From Eucommia ulmoides (lineage: Eukaryota > Streptophyta > Magnoliopsida > Garryales > Eucommiaceae): a stretch of 64,000 bases of DNA. The notes under the pieces were generated by a model. That model had not been told where the DNA came from. It saw only the letters and a program-made list of their open reading frames with translations, and made no database searches. Both the position numbers and the translations under genes were made by a program. The stretch spans positions 5,580,001 to 5,644,000 of the forward strand of contig CM028326.1 in assembly GCA_016647705.1 (NCBI GenBank), written 5' to 3'. This document shows positions 49,550 to 60,365 of the stretch, in pieces (positions within the stretch are counted from its first letter, which is position 1; each line of letters starts with the position of its first letter).

Positions 49550-51718
49550 ATGGATACCATAGATTCAAATGATTTACCAATAACGGTGGAAACTGAAAAT
49601 GATGATGAGTCGCAAGAGGTGGAGGATGATGTCAAAAACAACACAATCGGAAAACGAAAGAGAGTAAAAAGAAGTCCAGTTTGGAGATTCTTTGTGATAA
49701 TCAATGAGAAGAATCAAGATGGTAAGCAATTATGTAAGTGTAAGAAATGTGGGAAAACAATGGTCGGTGATAACCGGTATGGTACCGGTAACATGAACCG
49801 TCATATTAAATCTTGTCCTAGAATCAATTCACAAGATGTAGGACAAATGATATTAGATCACAGTCAAAGCTCACTATCAACTAGAAGTAAAAAAATTGAT
49901 CAAGAGAAATTTCGTAAGTTGTTGATTGCCGCTATTGTCATGCATGATTTACTATTATCGTTTGTTGAGTACAGGGGCATACGAGATTTATTATCATATT
50001 TGAATGAGGATGTGGTTCATATCTCTAGGAATACTGCTAAGGCTGATCTTTTCAAAATGCATGAGAGAGAGAAGGTAAAAGTAAACTACATGTTTGAAAA
50101 ATGCCCTGGTAGAGTTTGCTTAACCTCTGATATGTGGTCATCCCTCACTACTGATGGCTATGTATGTGTCACAGGGCATTTTATTGATAGTGATTGGATT
50201 TTACATAAAAGGGTAGTAAGTTTTTGTTGCATGTCACCTCCACATAATGGTGTTTCTATGAGTGAGAAAGCTTATGCTTTGTTATCTGATTGGGGAATAG
50301 ATAATAAACTGTTTTCTTTGACTTTGGATAATGCATCGTGCAATGATGCGTTCGTGAGAATGTTGACAAGTCAATTGAATTTGAGAAACAATCTTTTGTG
50401 CAAGGGTGTATTTTTTCATTTAAGGTGTTGTACCCACATTCTCAACTTGGTAGTACAAGATGGTTTAAAAGAAATAAGTTCATGCATTGAGAAGATTCGT
50501 GAGAGTGTGAAATATATTAAAGGGTCACAGGTGAGAAAGCATAAGTTCTTAGAATGTGTGAATTTCTTGTTTTTAAATGCTAAAAAGGGTTTACGACAAG
50601 ATGTTCCTATTCGATGGAATTCAACTTACCTAATGCTTGAAAGTGCATTATATTTTCGTAGTGCATTTTGTCATTTGGAATTAAGTGACTCTAATTATAA
50701 TCATAATTCTTCTTCTTGTGAATGGGAGAAAGGAGTAAAAATTAAGAAGTTCTTGACCTTGTTTTATGATATTACTTGTCAATTTTCTGGAACGAAGTAC
50801 CCTACTGCCAATTTGTATTTTCCTTCGGTTTTCATGACCTATTTGACTTTGAGAGAATACAGAAATTCCGATGATGAATATATGGTGAATATGGCTATTA
50901 AAATGCTTGAGAAATTTGAGAAATATTGGTCGGAGTTTAGTATGATATTGGCTATTGCTATGATCTTGGATCCTCAGTATAAGATTCAATTTGTTGATTT
51001 TAGCCACCGAAAACTATATGGGAGTGGTTCAGTTGAGTTCTTGCGTGTTCGAGATAATTTGAATTTGCTTTTTAATGAATATATGAAATCTTCTAAGTCT
51101 TCGGCCGCATCATCCTGTCCCGACAAGTGTAGTGACCAAGGCGACCTCAATGAAAATCTTCTTAGTAAAGAAAATCGAGATGTATTGAGGGTAAGTTATT
51201 AATTTGTATTTTTTCTAAATATTTTTTATTTTTATTGATATCTTAATTTACGTTGATATTTTTTCTAAATATTTTTAATTATAGGAGTTCGATTATTTTG
51301 AAAGTGGTGAATTTGGTTCGGGTGCACAAAAAACTGAATTGGAATTATACTTGGATGAACGAAGAATAGATAGAAATTTGAAATTGGATATTTTGAAATT
51401 TTGGAAAGCGAATCAATTTCGTTATCCAGAACTTTCTTTCATGGCTCGTGATGTGTTGAGCATTCCTGTATCCACTGTTGCTTCTAAATCTGTATTTAGT
51501 ATAAGTGGGAGAGTAATTGATCAACATCGAAGTTCACTCAAGTCTGAAACCGTTGAAGCTTTATTTTGTACAAAAGATTGGTTATTTGGGGCTATGGGTA
51601 ATCTTTTCTTTTTTTGGAGATTATATTTCATTTGAGTTTATATTTGTCTTACAATTATAATTTTATTATTAATGTTTTTTTCCACAAAAATTTAAATGCA
51701 GAAACTGCAAAAGTTTGA
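49550..51718 (+). CDS. hAT transposase, BED zinc finger / RICESLEEPER-like
   Basis: Three exons (49550-51190, 51285-51597, 51702-51718) join in phase to 656 residues without a premature stop. The BED zinc finger is at about 42-89 (C64, C67, H85, C89). The RNase-H-like core has LTSDMWSS (D194) and SLTLDNASCND (D260), with IRWNSTYLML further on. The C-terminal dimerisation region lies in exon 2 (ELYLDERRID, YPELSFMARDVLSIPVSTVASKSVFS). The start ATG follows an AG acceptor-like ATGTAG, so a leader intron is likely. Codons downstream of the TGA (LDELTEDVLNLD) read like former coding sequence, so the last residues may be truncated. The protein would cut and reinsert the element. Confidence 0.92.
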
Positions 51719-52813
51719 TTGGACGAACTTACTGAAGACGTTTTAAATTTAGATATCAACAAAGAAGATACGTCGGTAATGTCGCATTCGACTCAATGCT
51801 CAAACATCCCTTTGACTCAATGCTCAAACATTATGCAGGTTTATTAATTTTTTTTCTTACATTTTGTTACTTATAAAAAATTCATTAATTGTTGAATATT
51901 GATATTATAAATTGTCTTTCTAATTTTTTTTTTTTTGTTGTTGTACAGGACTAAGGTGTTTGACAATTGGAAAGTCACTAGTTTATTATGTTTATTGTGG
52001 ATCTATTTACAAATAATTTAAGATATTCCATATTTGGTGGTGTTATGTGAATGATGTTTGTGTTGGTATTTTTTTTTTTTTTTTGTGTGACATTGTAAAT
52101 GTAATGATGGATTTATTTTTTGGTTTGGTTTGTTTTGGTTGAAATTGTTTTTTTTTTTTTTTTTTTTTTGTTTTTTGCTTTTGTAATAATTTGTTAAGAT
52201 GGTTTTAAATTAACAGGTTAACAGGTCGTTAACGTATAATGAGTCAACGTGTAATGGGTAGGTTAATGTATAATAGAAACCTATTAGGTCTTACCGTGTC
52301 GTGTTTATCTGATAGGTTTCTTGTCATCGTGTGACACGAAAAATTATCGTGTCGTGTTCGTGTTTGGGTAGTCTGACACGATAAGCTTATCGTGTCGTGT
52401 TCGTATTTGGGTCTTATCGTGTTTCGTGTTATCGTGTAATGACCTGTTACACGACCTGTTACCTGTTTTGCCAGCCCTAATCTCGGTTCCCTAATTTCGC
52501 GGCAATAACTAAGCACTGGTGCCTATAAATACACCGAGGCACCCACTGCCTAGAGGTACGTGACCACCACTGAACTTACTATACTTTCAGCCCTTCTTTC
52601 ACGGATATTTACTCTCACGCTGGAGGGACTTTACCGGGCACGACCCCGGTGGGTCTTTGTGCAGGTGCTTGGAGTAGAAGAACGGAGCTCAGCTCGGAGA
52701 TTATCATCACCCCTGAATTCAACCAATTACAGCACTATTAGCCATTTTGTGTCCCCGATATCCTCCCGGACCATACTGTTGACCCGTCATCATTTTTTGA
52801 TATCAACAGATTG

Positions 52814-55800
52814 TATATAATATTGGCTTGATAAAATATTTTGTTTAAATTGATCGTCAAGAGGAAATTCTTCGTCGGATTCCCTACATGAAAGGATTAG
52901 GAATCGAGGTTTCTGGTTGCTTATCGCTTCGTCTTACACGTGTGACTCTCTTTCTCTCTACGGCTTTGATTTGAGAAACGTTTAGGACGAATCAGATTTG
53001 CAAAAATTTGAACGAAAAACTGAAATTTGTTGAAGAATGAAGAACATAAAAACAAAAATCTGAACGAAAAACAAAAATCTCAAGATGAAAAATCCAAAAA
53101 CTTTAGATTTGAAGAAGATCATACCTTGTTGAAGAAACGAAAAACTCTCAAGTCGATATCTCGCCGCCGCTTCTATTTTCTATGCTCAACGAAGATCGCT
53201 CGATCGTCGCCTCTTATCTGCTCAACGAAGATCAATCGATCGTCGAGCTTCTCTCCTCTGCTCTCTCTTCTCTTAATGAAATGAAAGAATTGTTGAAAGT
53301 GAGAAACCCTACCTATGATGAGGGGCAAAACGGTCACTTTCATTTTTTTTAATTCAAAATTGTTGATCGCTTTCTACCCAAAAAAAATAAGCTAGGAGGG
53401 TTTCGCTGAATTTTTAATTTAATACTTCACTTAATTTTTAAGCTAACTTAATTAATTAAGTAATTTTAATTATATTTGTCAAACACACATAATTAATTAA
53501 GTGCTTAATTTAATCAATTTTTTTTTTTTTTTTTTTATCAAACATGCTCTGAGTGATCTTCAAATCCTGATGACACACCTACAATTTTTGCACATTATTA
53601 TATTGTTTATTATTTTTTATTTTTATTTTAAGTTTAAATCGTGTGGAGGATTGTTATAAATAATTTAAAATTACGATGATATTCTTATTTTATTTAATCA
53701 AATATTTTTTTTAAATATTATTAAATTGTATCAAGTTACAGAGGTACTATAATGTTTTTATGACATTCCATTATAAAAATTTATATGCTTTTATTAGACA
53801 TTCAACTGTGTATCGAGAGAGACATATCTCTTCTTAAAATAATGTTATCGCGCTTCAATCCATCACAAATATGTTTTCTATTCATCCTATGTTTTATTTT
53901 ATTTAGGATAAATTGCCTTTTACCCCTCAACTTTGCCTAAGTATCTTCCTCTACTTCATAAGACTAAATTTTATTTATTTTTACTTTAAACAAAGTAAAA
54001 TTTAAAAAAAAAAAAATCATTTAAATTAACAGAATATATTTAAAAATAGATGGAATTAATCTAGTTTTTAGATGAAATTGTCTTTTTATTTTAATTTTAT
54101 TTTTTAAAATATCTATGATAAAAAATTTACTCTTTTGTAGACAAACTTTTATAAAATCTGTCTGTATTTAATTATTTATTCAAAAAATAATATAAGCCGT
54201 TCGAATTTACATAGATTTATCTTTAAAAAAATAAAATAAAATTGAAGCTCTTCACATTTCCTTCAGATATTAATTACTCCCTCTTTCTCAAATAATTATA
54301 ACTATTTTTAAGACATCCAAATTAATTATTATAGTTTTTAAAATAACTATCTTACCACATATCAATTTTTTTTTCATCATTTTAACATCATTTTCAGAAA
54401 AAAAAATAAATTATACACACAAGTATTCCTACACATACACAGAATATAAGACTAATCTTGTCTCAAATGTGTGGTTGTCCCTCCCAACAAATATTTTTTT
54501 ACAAATTCAAATATCTAATCTTATAAAAATTTCTCAACTGCTTTAATTCGACCAGGATAATAGAATACAAATTAGATTTTTGGATGTTTGCCCGACTCAA
54601 AGGGTGGCAGTTTGTCAAATCGAGCCAACAGTTGACACGTGGAGGAGAAGGAATAGATTGACACGTGAAATCCACGTGAGGGTATGATGGGCTTTGGATT
54701 CATCGTACTTGGGCTTCTACTATGACGACGCCCCACATTAATTAAGATTTGTTTCCTTATGCTTGCTGACCTGGAGTCAACCTTAATTCGGCCTTTTCCT
54801 ATGTTCTTTGTCTGATTCACCAATCCAACGGCTATAATTTTTTCAAAATAAAAATAAAAATCCATGTACTATTTTATGTTTATTTTTTTAATTAATTTCA
54901 ACAATAATTAAGATTAACTCGATAGATATAAAAAATTTGATGTTAATTAACCGATTAAAAAATATGATTGACAAAAAATTTAATAATTCATTCATCTATT
55001 CTTCACCTGCATGAAAGAAGTTATTATAAACAATATATCTTTCTTGATATATTTAGATAATAGGTAGAAGTATAAACTGAAACATTCTAGAGCTACAAAG
55101 ATCGTTATTAAATTACCAGTATTGCATAAAAACATTCCTCTTAGAGTAGTTATTAATACGAATAAGAAAAACTTTGTCATAATCATTTTTGTACATTTAA
55201 TATACTCTATGGATAAGAGAATACATAGAGTTGCACATAGTAAAATAAGAATTGAAAGATTTTGTTGAAATTGTTCGTTTGGAAATTTTTCGAAAACTTT
55301 GTTTGGTCACTGTTTCGTTCCCTGATTTTTGTTCTCGCTCTCAAAATTTTAAAATTAATGTACGGAAACATATTTTGTAAACACGTTTTTATTCCCAAAA
55401 TTTTGAAAGTAATTTGAATAATTCTTGAATTCCTTAAAAATATGAGAACAAAAAAAAAATGTTGATTTCTATTTACTTCCACAAAACTATTTTCACCACT
55501 ATTTCGCCGGCCACCACTATCTCCCGACCATCACCATCCCGCTAGCCACCACCACACCGAACATCACTACTATGTCGACCACCATATATTTAAAAAAAGA
55601 AAAAAAACAAACAAATACTGTAACCAAATATATTTTTTATTTTAATTTTCATAAATTAAAACAAATAATTTTAAAATAATATTAGCTAAGAAACATATTT
55701 CTAATCCCGAAATAATTCATAAATTTCCAATAAAGACAAACATCCCTAAGTGACAAAGATGAAAGTAGTAGTAGGGGCACATGGGTGTGTCCAATAAATG

Positions 55801-55828
55801 GATAAACAAGTTGTGGGGTTGCCCAGTC
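52814..55828. other. Gene-free DNA upstream of the RING-H2 gene
   Basis: At 52850-53330 is a GC-richer patch with repeats of GAACGAAAAAC and TCGATCGTCG that looks like a decayed transposable element or leader; no protein is recognisable. From 53330 to 54540 the DNA is AT-rich. Conserved-looking promoter motifs appear near 54630 and are listed separately. Confidence 0.45.
54636..54678. promoter_or_regulatory. Cluster of three G-boxes (CACGTG)
   Basis: CACGTG occurs at 54636-54641, 54662-54667 and 54673-54678. The first reads GACACGTGGA, a strong G-box/ABRE context. Three perfect palindromes in 43 bp are unlikely by chance. They lie about 1.15 kb upstream of the TATA box of the XERICO-like gene. 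Whether they serve that gene is inference. Confidence 0.6.
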
Positions 55829-55836
55829 TATAAATA
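55829..55836 (+). promoter_or_regulatory. TATA box of the RING-H2 gene
   Basis: TATAAATA lies about 80 bases before a leader exon that ends at the GTAAGT donor at 55912. The spacing suits a plant core promoter with a short leader. Confidence 0.7.
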
Positions 55837-55911
55837 TAATCCATCTCCATGCTCCCTACCTTCAATTTCACAACTCCTTTCTACAACCATTTTGAAGCCA
55901 ATTTACTTCTT

Positions 55912-56623
55912 GTAAGTTTCTTATTTTTATTATTTATCAAAATATTGAGATAAATAAAGTTTTCAATTTTTTTTAGTATTTGAAAAAAAAAAATTATGCT
56001 CAAGAATATTATTTTTTAGAAACTTAATTTGGAAATCAATATTTTTTTTATTAATTACAATAACAAAAATTTTTAATACCCATTTGAAATTGATCAATAT
56101 TTTAATCATTGTTCGAATTAAATTTAATAGATAAAATTCTAAATTTGGAGTTTTATTTTTTATATATTAATTCTTCTGTTTAAATTATGCCATGTTTATT
56201 TAATGTTTTTTTTGTGTTCTAAAAAATTTAGAATAGAAAGAGAAATTCGGAAATAATACTTTATTTTTTATTATTTTAATATTTTAGAATAAGTTTGGAA
56301 AAATAAAAATATATTTTTTCTCCAATTTATGATTCTATATATTATAAAAAAAAAATTACATGTAAAAGACATTATATCGATTTTTAAATTATAATAGAAA
56401 AAATAATAAATAATTTACGAAATTTAAAGAATACAAAGTATAATTAAACTACCGAATAGATTGAGTGGCGTAATTTTTTTTTTATAATTAATGGATTGAG
56501 AGATTGTAAAAGTTCAATCTCAATTATTTATTTTTTAAAATTAAATCTGAAATCTGCCGCCATTTATATTTATAGATTAGATTGGCAATTTATTTTTCTA
56601 ATGATTATAATCTCTCTAATCAG
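55912..56623 (+). other. Leader intron of the RING-H2 gene
   Basis: Donor CTT|GTAAGT and acceptor TCTAATCAG|GAC bound AT-rich DNA with no coding sense. A 5'-UTR intron of this kind is also known in XERICO genes. Confidence 0.65.
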
Positions 56624-56626
56624 GAC

Positions 56627-57103
56627 ATGGGCATCTTACACAGCTATCCAAATCCAGCTTATGGTGGAGTTCTATTTATGATCATCATAAAAGCAGTAAT
56701 TTCCATTTCTACCCTCAAGCAACTCGTCATCTCCCTCCTAAACACTATGGGCATCATGGTCATTTCACCCTGCGAGGAATATTACACAAACACCCCCTCC
56801 ACTTCATCCGAATGCCTCGGAAGCCCCTCCGAAACCTACATGGAGGAGTTCCGGCGGCAGACTCCAGCAAAACGCTACGGCTCCGAGGTGGGTGCCTGCC
56901 GCCGGCAGGAGGAAGAGAAGGAGGAGTGCTCCGTCTGCCTGACGGAGTTCGAGCCGGAGGCGGAGATAAACCACCTCTACTGCGGCCATGTCTTCCACAG
57001 AGTGTGCCTGGAGAAATGGTTGAGGAATTGGTGTGCCACGTGTCCACTTTGTAGAAGTCGTGTTATAAGTGGAGAAGAGGAGGAAGATGGGTGTTTAATG
57101 TAA
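56627..57103 (+). CDS. XERICO-like RING-H2 E3 ubiquitin ligase
   Basis: The coding exon gives 158 residues. A hydrophobic N-terminal segment (about 14-47) is followed by the XERICO-type block [17 protein letters not shown] and a RING-H2 domain with C101, C104, C119, H121, H124, C127, C139 and C142 ([37 protein letters not shown]). XERICO proteins are membrane-linked ligases that raise abscisic acid levels and drought tolerance. The ATG at 56627 is chosen because a 712-bp leader intron (55912-56623, GTAAGT to ATCAG) ends three bases before it; the in-frame upstream ATG at 56582 would be intronic. The Pro expected in the RING E2 contact site (C-P-L-C) is present. Assignment to XERICO itself rather than a paralogue is uncertain. 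Confidence 0.88.
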   Translation: MGILHSYPNPAYGGVLFMIIIKAVISISTLKQLVISLLNTMGIMVISPCEEYYTNTPSTSSECLGSPSETYMEEFRRQTPAKRYGSEVGACRRQEEEKEECSVCLTEFEPEAEINHLYCGHVFHRVCLEKWLRNWCATCPLCRSRVISGEEEEDGCLM

Positions 57104-57289
57104 GTTTTTTTTTTTGGCAAAAGCTTAATTAGTGTATAAAATTTAGAGTTTAAACTTAAACACACTCTATCGTTTTGATAAGAATAAGAAATGAAAGGTG
57201 TCCATTTACTTTATCAACCAGTGTTTGACTTTCTTGGAGAGCACTCTATAAATTAATTCTTGAATTTAATCCTGAATGTATCAGTCTAT

Positions 57290-57760
57290 CAGATCGATGT
57301 GCATCAAACTGATTACCACCACCACTATAATAAACATTCACTACCATTATCGCCATCACTACAAACATTATTATCATCGACATTACCACAACAAATATTC
57401 ACTATCACCACCATCAACACTACAACAAATGTTCACTATCACCGTCACCACCATATCAAATATTTTCTTTCACCACCTCCATCACTACAACCAATATTTT
57501 TATCACCACCACTACCACAACAAATATTTATCGTCACAACACCACCACCACCACAAATATTTGCCATATCCACCACCACTACAATAAAAAATATTTGTTA
57601 TCAGAACCACCAGATTTGATGATGCTGGTCATGTTTTGGAGATGGGGAGAGAGAGACTCTGAGATTGATGGTGGTGGTCCGTAGTGATATTGCAAGGTGG
57701 TGGCCAGTGGTGATGGCGGAGCCGGAGTTATTGTTGGACGTGTAAAAAAGTGAGTGAGGG
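57290..57760. repeat. CCACCACTAC-rich dispersed repeat
   Basis: Imperfect units of 12-50 bp such as ACCACCACTACAACAAATATT give low-complexity open frames in several phases. These are followed by GAGATTGATGGTGGTGGTCCG. The same succession appears at 33170-33680, so this is a dispersed repeat and not a gene. Confidence 0.65.
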
Positions 57761-58040
57761 AGGGAAATGTTGAGAGCTATTTAATTTTGGAAAGATTAAT
57801 GGGTGGATGAATGGAAAATATTAGGAATTTTTTTATTTTTTTTAAGAAGGGTAATTTTGAAATTTCAAAATTATGGGAATTTATTTATTAAAATTGGGAT
57901 TACTCTAGTTATTCTTTTATTTTATTTTTTTTATTTTTTTGAAAACATTGCATGAAATAATTTTATTCATACATTTTTTTTTGGGCGCTGACTGAACAGT
58001 CCTAAAAGACGTAGAAAACTACCAATTAAATCTTCTTACA

Positions 58041-58244
58041 TTATCTTGCACCGCCTGATCCTTTTGCCAGTTTAGTGAAGAGAATGCCCCCCCTGCTGCG
58101 CCTCACGCTGACCATCCCTGTAATCTCGTTTGACCTCCTCTGTTTTTCGGGATCTAAATATGGTAACGAATTCAATATATGGCGGACACTTTGTATCGTT
58201 TTTATCTCATATTTCCGTATGAAAAAACATAAAAATTGAAACAC
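58041..58244 (-). pseudogene. Unidentified ORF fragment
   Basis: A 67-codon minus-strand frame reads well as protein from about residue 15: QSVRHILNSLPYLDPEKQRR, then NEITGMVSVRRSRGGILFTK and LAKGSGGAR before TAA. Base composition is higher in GC than around it. It has the look of the last exon of a gene or a captured fragment. I do not recognise the family. The upstream side runs directly into palindrome-rich repeats, so any 5' part has been displaced or lost. Confidence 0.4.
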
Positions 58245-58319
58245 TAAATTATATGCATTTGATTCTCTTCAAAATGAAGTGTTAATCGAATTTTTTGGAG
58301 ACTTTTTACTTGATGTAAC

Positions 58320-58840
58320 TGATGTTACATGTAACATTTAAAAAGATCAGTAAAAAATTAATGCCATTCGTTTTATAATCATGTTACATGTAATATTTTC
58401 AAATGTTACATGTAATATCTGTTCACACGTTGCATACATATCCATGGTGTGCAAAAAAAAAATGTTATATGTAACATCCATGTAACATTACTGAGTATGT
58501 GTCCATGACGATGATTTCATTGATATTACATGTAACATTTGCACGTTGTGTCCATGCCAATAATTCCATATCCAGGGTGTGTGGAGTTATAAAATGTTAC
58601 ATGTAACATTACTGAGTATGTGTCCATGACGATAATTACATTGATGTTATGTGTAACATTTGTACGTTGTGTCTATGCCAATAAATCCATATATAGGGTA
58701 TGTGGAGTTATAAAATGTTACATGTAACATCCATGTAAACATTACTGAATATGTGTGTCCATGACAATGATACATGAAACAATACTTTCTGAAACTGAAA
58801 ATGTGATTGTATCTGGAAAATGTTACATGTAACATTCAAT
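58320..58840. repeat. TGTTACATGTAACA palindrome array
   Basis: Within 520 bp there are four perfect and five near copies of TGTTACATGTAACA. Between about 58465 and 58790 they are embedded in a tandem unit of about 125 bp (CTGAGTATGTGTCCATGACG, GCACGTTGTGTCCATGCCAA, GTGTGGAGTTATAAAA) present two to three times. Confidence 0.85.
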
Positions 58841-59353
58841 CGTTAGTTCTTAAAAATTGTCAGTTTTTTCTAGTTCATGTCTATGAGATGTACCCCAAAC
58901 GTTGCAAAGAAGTGTCAACCCACCAAAATAATGGTTTGTGCATCCAAAAATAGTGGTGTTGCATTTTACACAACACAAACAACCATACCAATTATACCTT
59001 TTCATACAAAATGAAATCTATCTACGTATGATGTTTAAACCAAACAAAGATAGACTAAAAAGCAATTTGTTCTAATCCAGACACATCAAAACTCTGGTTT
59101 TCCAGTTGTTCTACGCTTCTTCAACATGACGTGTTTCGTTATTTTTTCTTGTTTGGAAGTCATCGAAAGTCCAAGATCTGGGTGGATCATTGAGGAATTC
59201 GTGCACGAGTGTTGCTCTTTCTTTTCTAAAACCTTCAATGCCATAATTAACGTTGATTTGTACACTTGTGAATATGTTCTTCATGACATGGATTATAGCA
59301 ACACCGCAATCAACGTTGCAAAATATAATATGTTAAGAGAATACATCGATAAT

Positions 59354-59479
59354 TGGTTGTGTTTGGATAACATAATTAATTAGCATTAAATGAGGTGTAC
59401 TTACACAGATGATCCCTGGTTGTGCTTGGGTAACATAATTAATTAGCATTAAATGAGGTGTACTTACACAGATGATCCC
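59354..59479. repeat. Recent 63-bp tandem duplication across a splice donor
   Basis: Copies 59354-59416 and 59417-59479 differ at only about two positions. Each contains the end of exon 10 (GATCATCTGT on the minus strand) and its GTAAGT donor, so the gene has two equivalent donors 63 bases apart. Confidence 0.85.
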
Positions 59480-60239
59480 TGATCTGGCACATTATTGGAG
59501 TTTGAAATTTCAGCATCCAACAGCTGATATTCACTAGCTTCCTTTGACAATAATGCATCAACATAACGAATCTATATTTGAACATGGAACAAAATTGTGA
59601 GGATTATTCATTCAACATTTCACTGGCAACAAAAACTTTAAAACTATGTATTGAAACTCACAAGTCTTTTTACATTCTCGTAAAATCTATCAACATCTCC
59701 GGGCTGTCAGAGGCTGATCGAATTGTAGTGTGTCCACTTCTACTCCTGCTTATCACAAACAAGCAGTGTCCAGTGTCCCGTTGATGATGTCAATCCTATA
59801 GTATTTATTGGAAAATGCACAAATCTATAGTTGTCGGAAAATGTTTCTATAATTTTTGGGTTAAGATTGTCAGCCAATACTTTCTTGTCCCCCTGTGTAA
59901 TCCAAAACTGTATATATTGTAAAACATTTCAAAAATTTAGTAACACGCAATGTGTGCATGCAAATCAAACAAAAAACATAAAAAACAACTAAAAAATGTA
60001 AAAAACAAATGTATCAGTTTGATTACCCCAGCAACAACTATTGATGAAATATGACCGATTTGGCAAATCATGACCAATCCGTTTTAAATCACTTGCAACC
60101 TTTGCTTGATCAAGAAACATCATCTCCATACATCCGTTGATGACCCAAAAAAAGTTTAATTAATCACCCACATAATGTTATAATCATTTGCATATTTCTA
60201 AATAAACAAACAAAATGTAAGTAACATGACAGTCGTGTG

Positions 60240-60365
60240 CATGTTACATGTAACATACATTTTTAGGCTTTGTAATGTTACATGTAACTTTGTAAAAAAC
60301 ATCACGAGATATATCTATCAAATGTTACATGTAATATTACACCTGAAATGTTACATGTAACATTT
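60240..60365. repeat. Palindromes in intron 7 of the Ulp1-like gene
   Basis: Two perfect TGTTACATGTAACA sites (near 60242 and 60349) and two one- or two-base variants lie within 125 bp between exons 7 and 8. Confidence 0.85.

Larger units (their letters stand above)
48306..52479 (+). mobile_element. Autonomous-looking hAT transposon nested in the Gypsy 3' LTR
   Basis: Inverted ends read TAGGACTGGCAAAATAGGTA (left) and, complemented, TAGGGCTGGCAAAACAGGTA (right): 18 of 20 match. The 8-bp duplications ATCTCAGT (48298-48305) and ATCTCGGT (52480-52487) differ by one base and split the LTR exactly. Both subterminal regions are rich in ACACGATAA and CACGACACG motifs, likely transposase sites. The interior carries one transposase gene with an intact predicted frame. 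The 4.17-kb length is typical of Ac/Tag-like hATs. Confidence 0.95.
41441..52808 (+). mobile_element. Gag-only Gypsy-type LTR element with internal satellite, split by a hAT transposon
   Basis: The LTR (TGATATAGG to CATCAACA) occurs at 41441-42118 and again from 47950, where a hAT element interrupts it, ending at 52808. GATTG is duplicated exactly outside both ends (41436-41440 and 52809-52813). The primer site TTGGCGCCGT begins two bases after the first LTR. Inside are a broken gag, a protease start, about 28 copies of a 100-bp repeat, and a polypurine tract (GACTTGAGGGG). Integrase, RT and RNase H are absent. The layout fits the non-autonomous class with terminal repeats and a GAG domain. 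LTR divergence looks like about 10%. Confidence 0.93.
47950..52808 (+). repeat. 3' LTR of the Gypsy-type element, interrupted
   Basis: Pieces 47950-48305 and 52488-52808 match the first LTR once the hAT transposon and one copy of its 8-bp duplication are removed. The CCTATAAATACACC box is kept in the right-hand piece. Confidence 0.92.

Noticed and set aside
56582..56626. In-frame upstream ATG adding 15 residues to the RING-H2 protein
   Set aside because: The stretch lies in the predicted leader intron, and the family starts at the internal Met-Gly.
57260..57619. Plus-strand frames of 103 and 119 codons rich in His, Tyr and Thr
   Set aside because: They are low-complexity readings of CCACCACTAC repeats.
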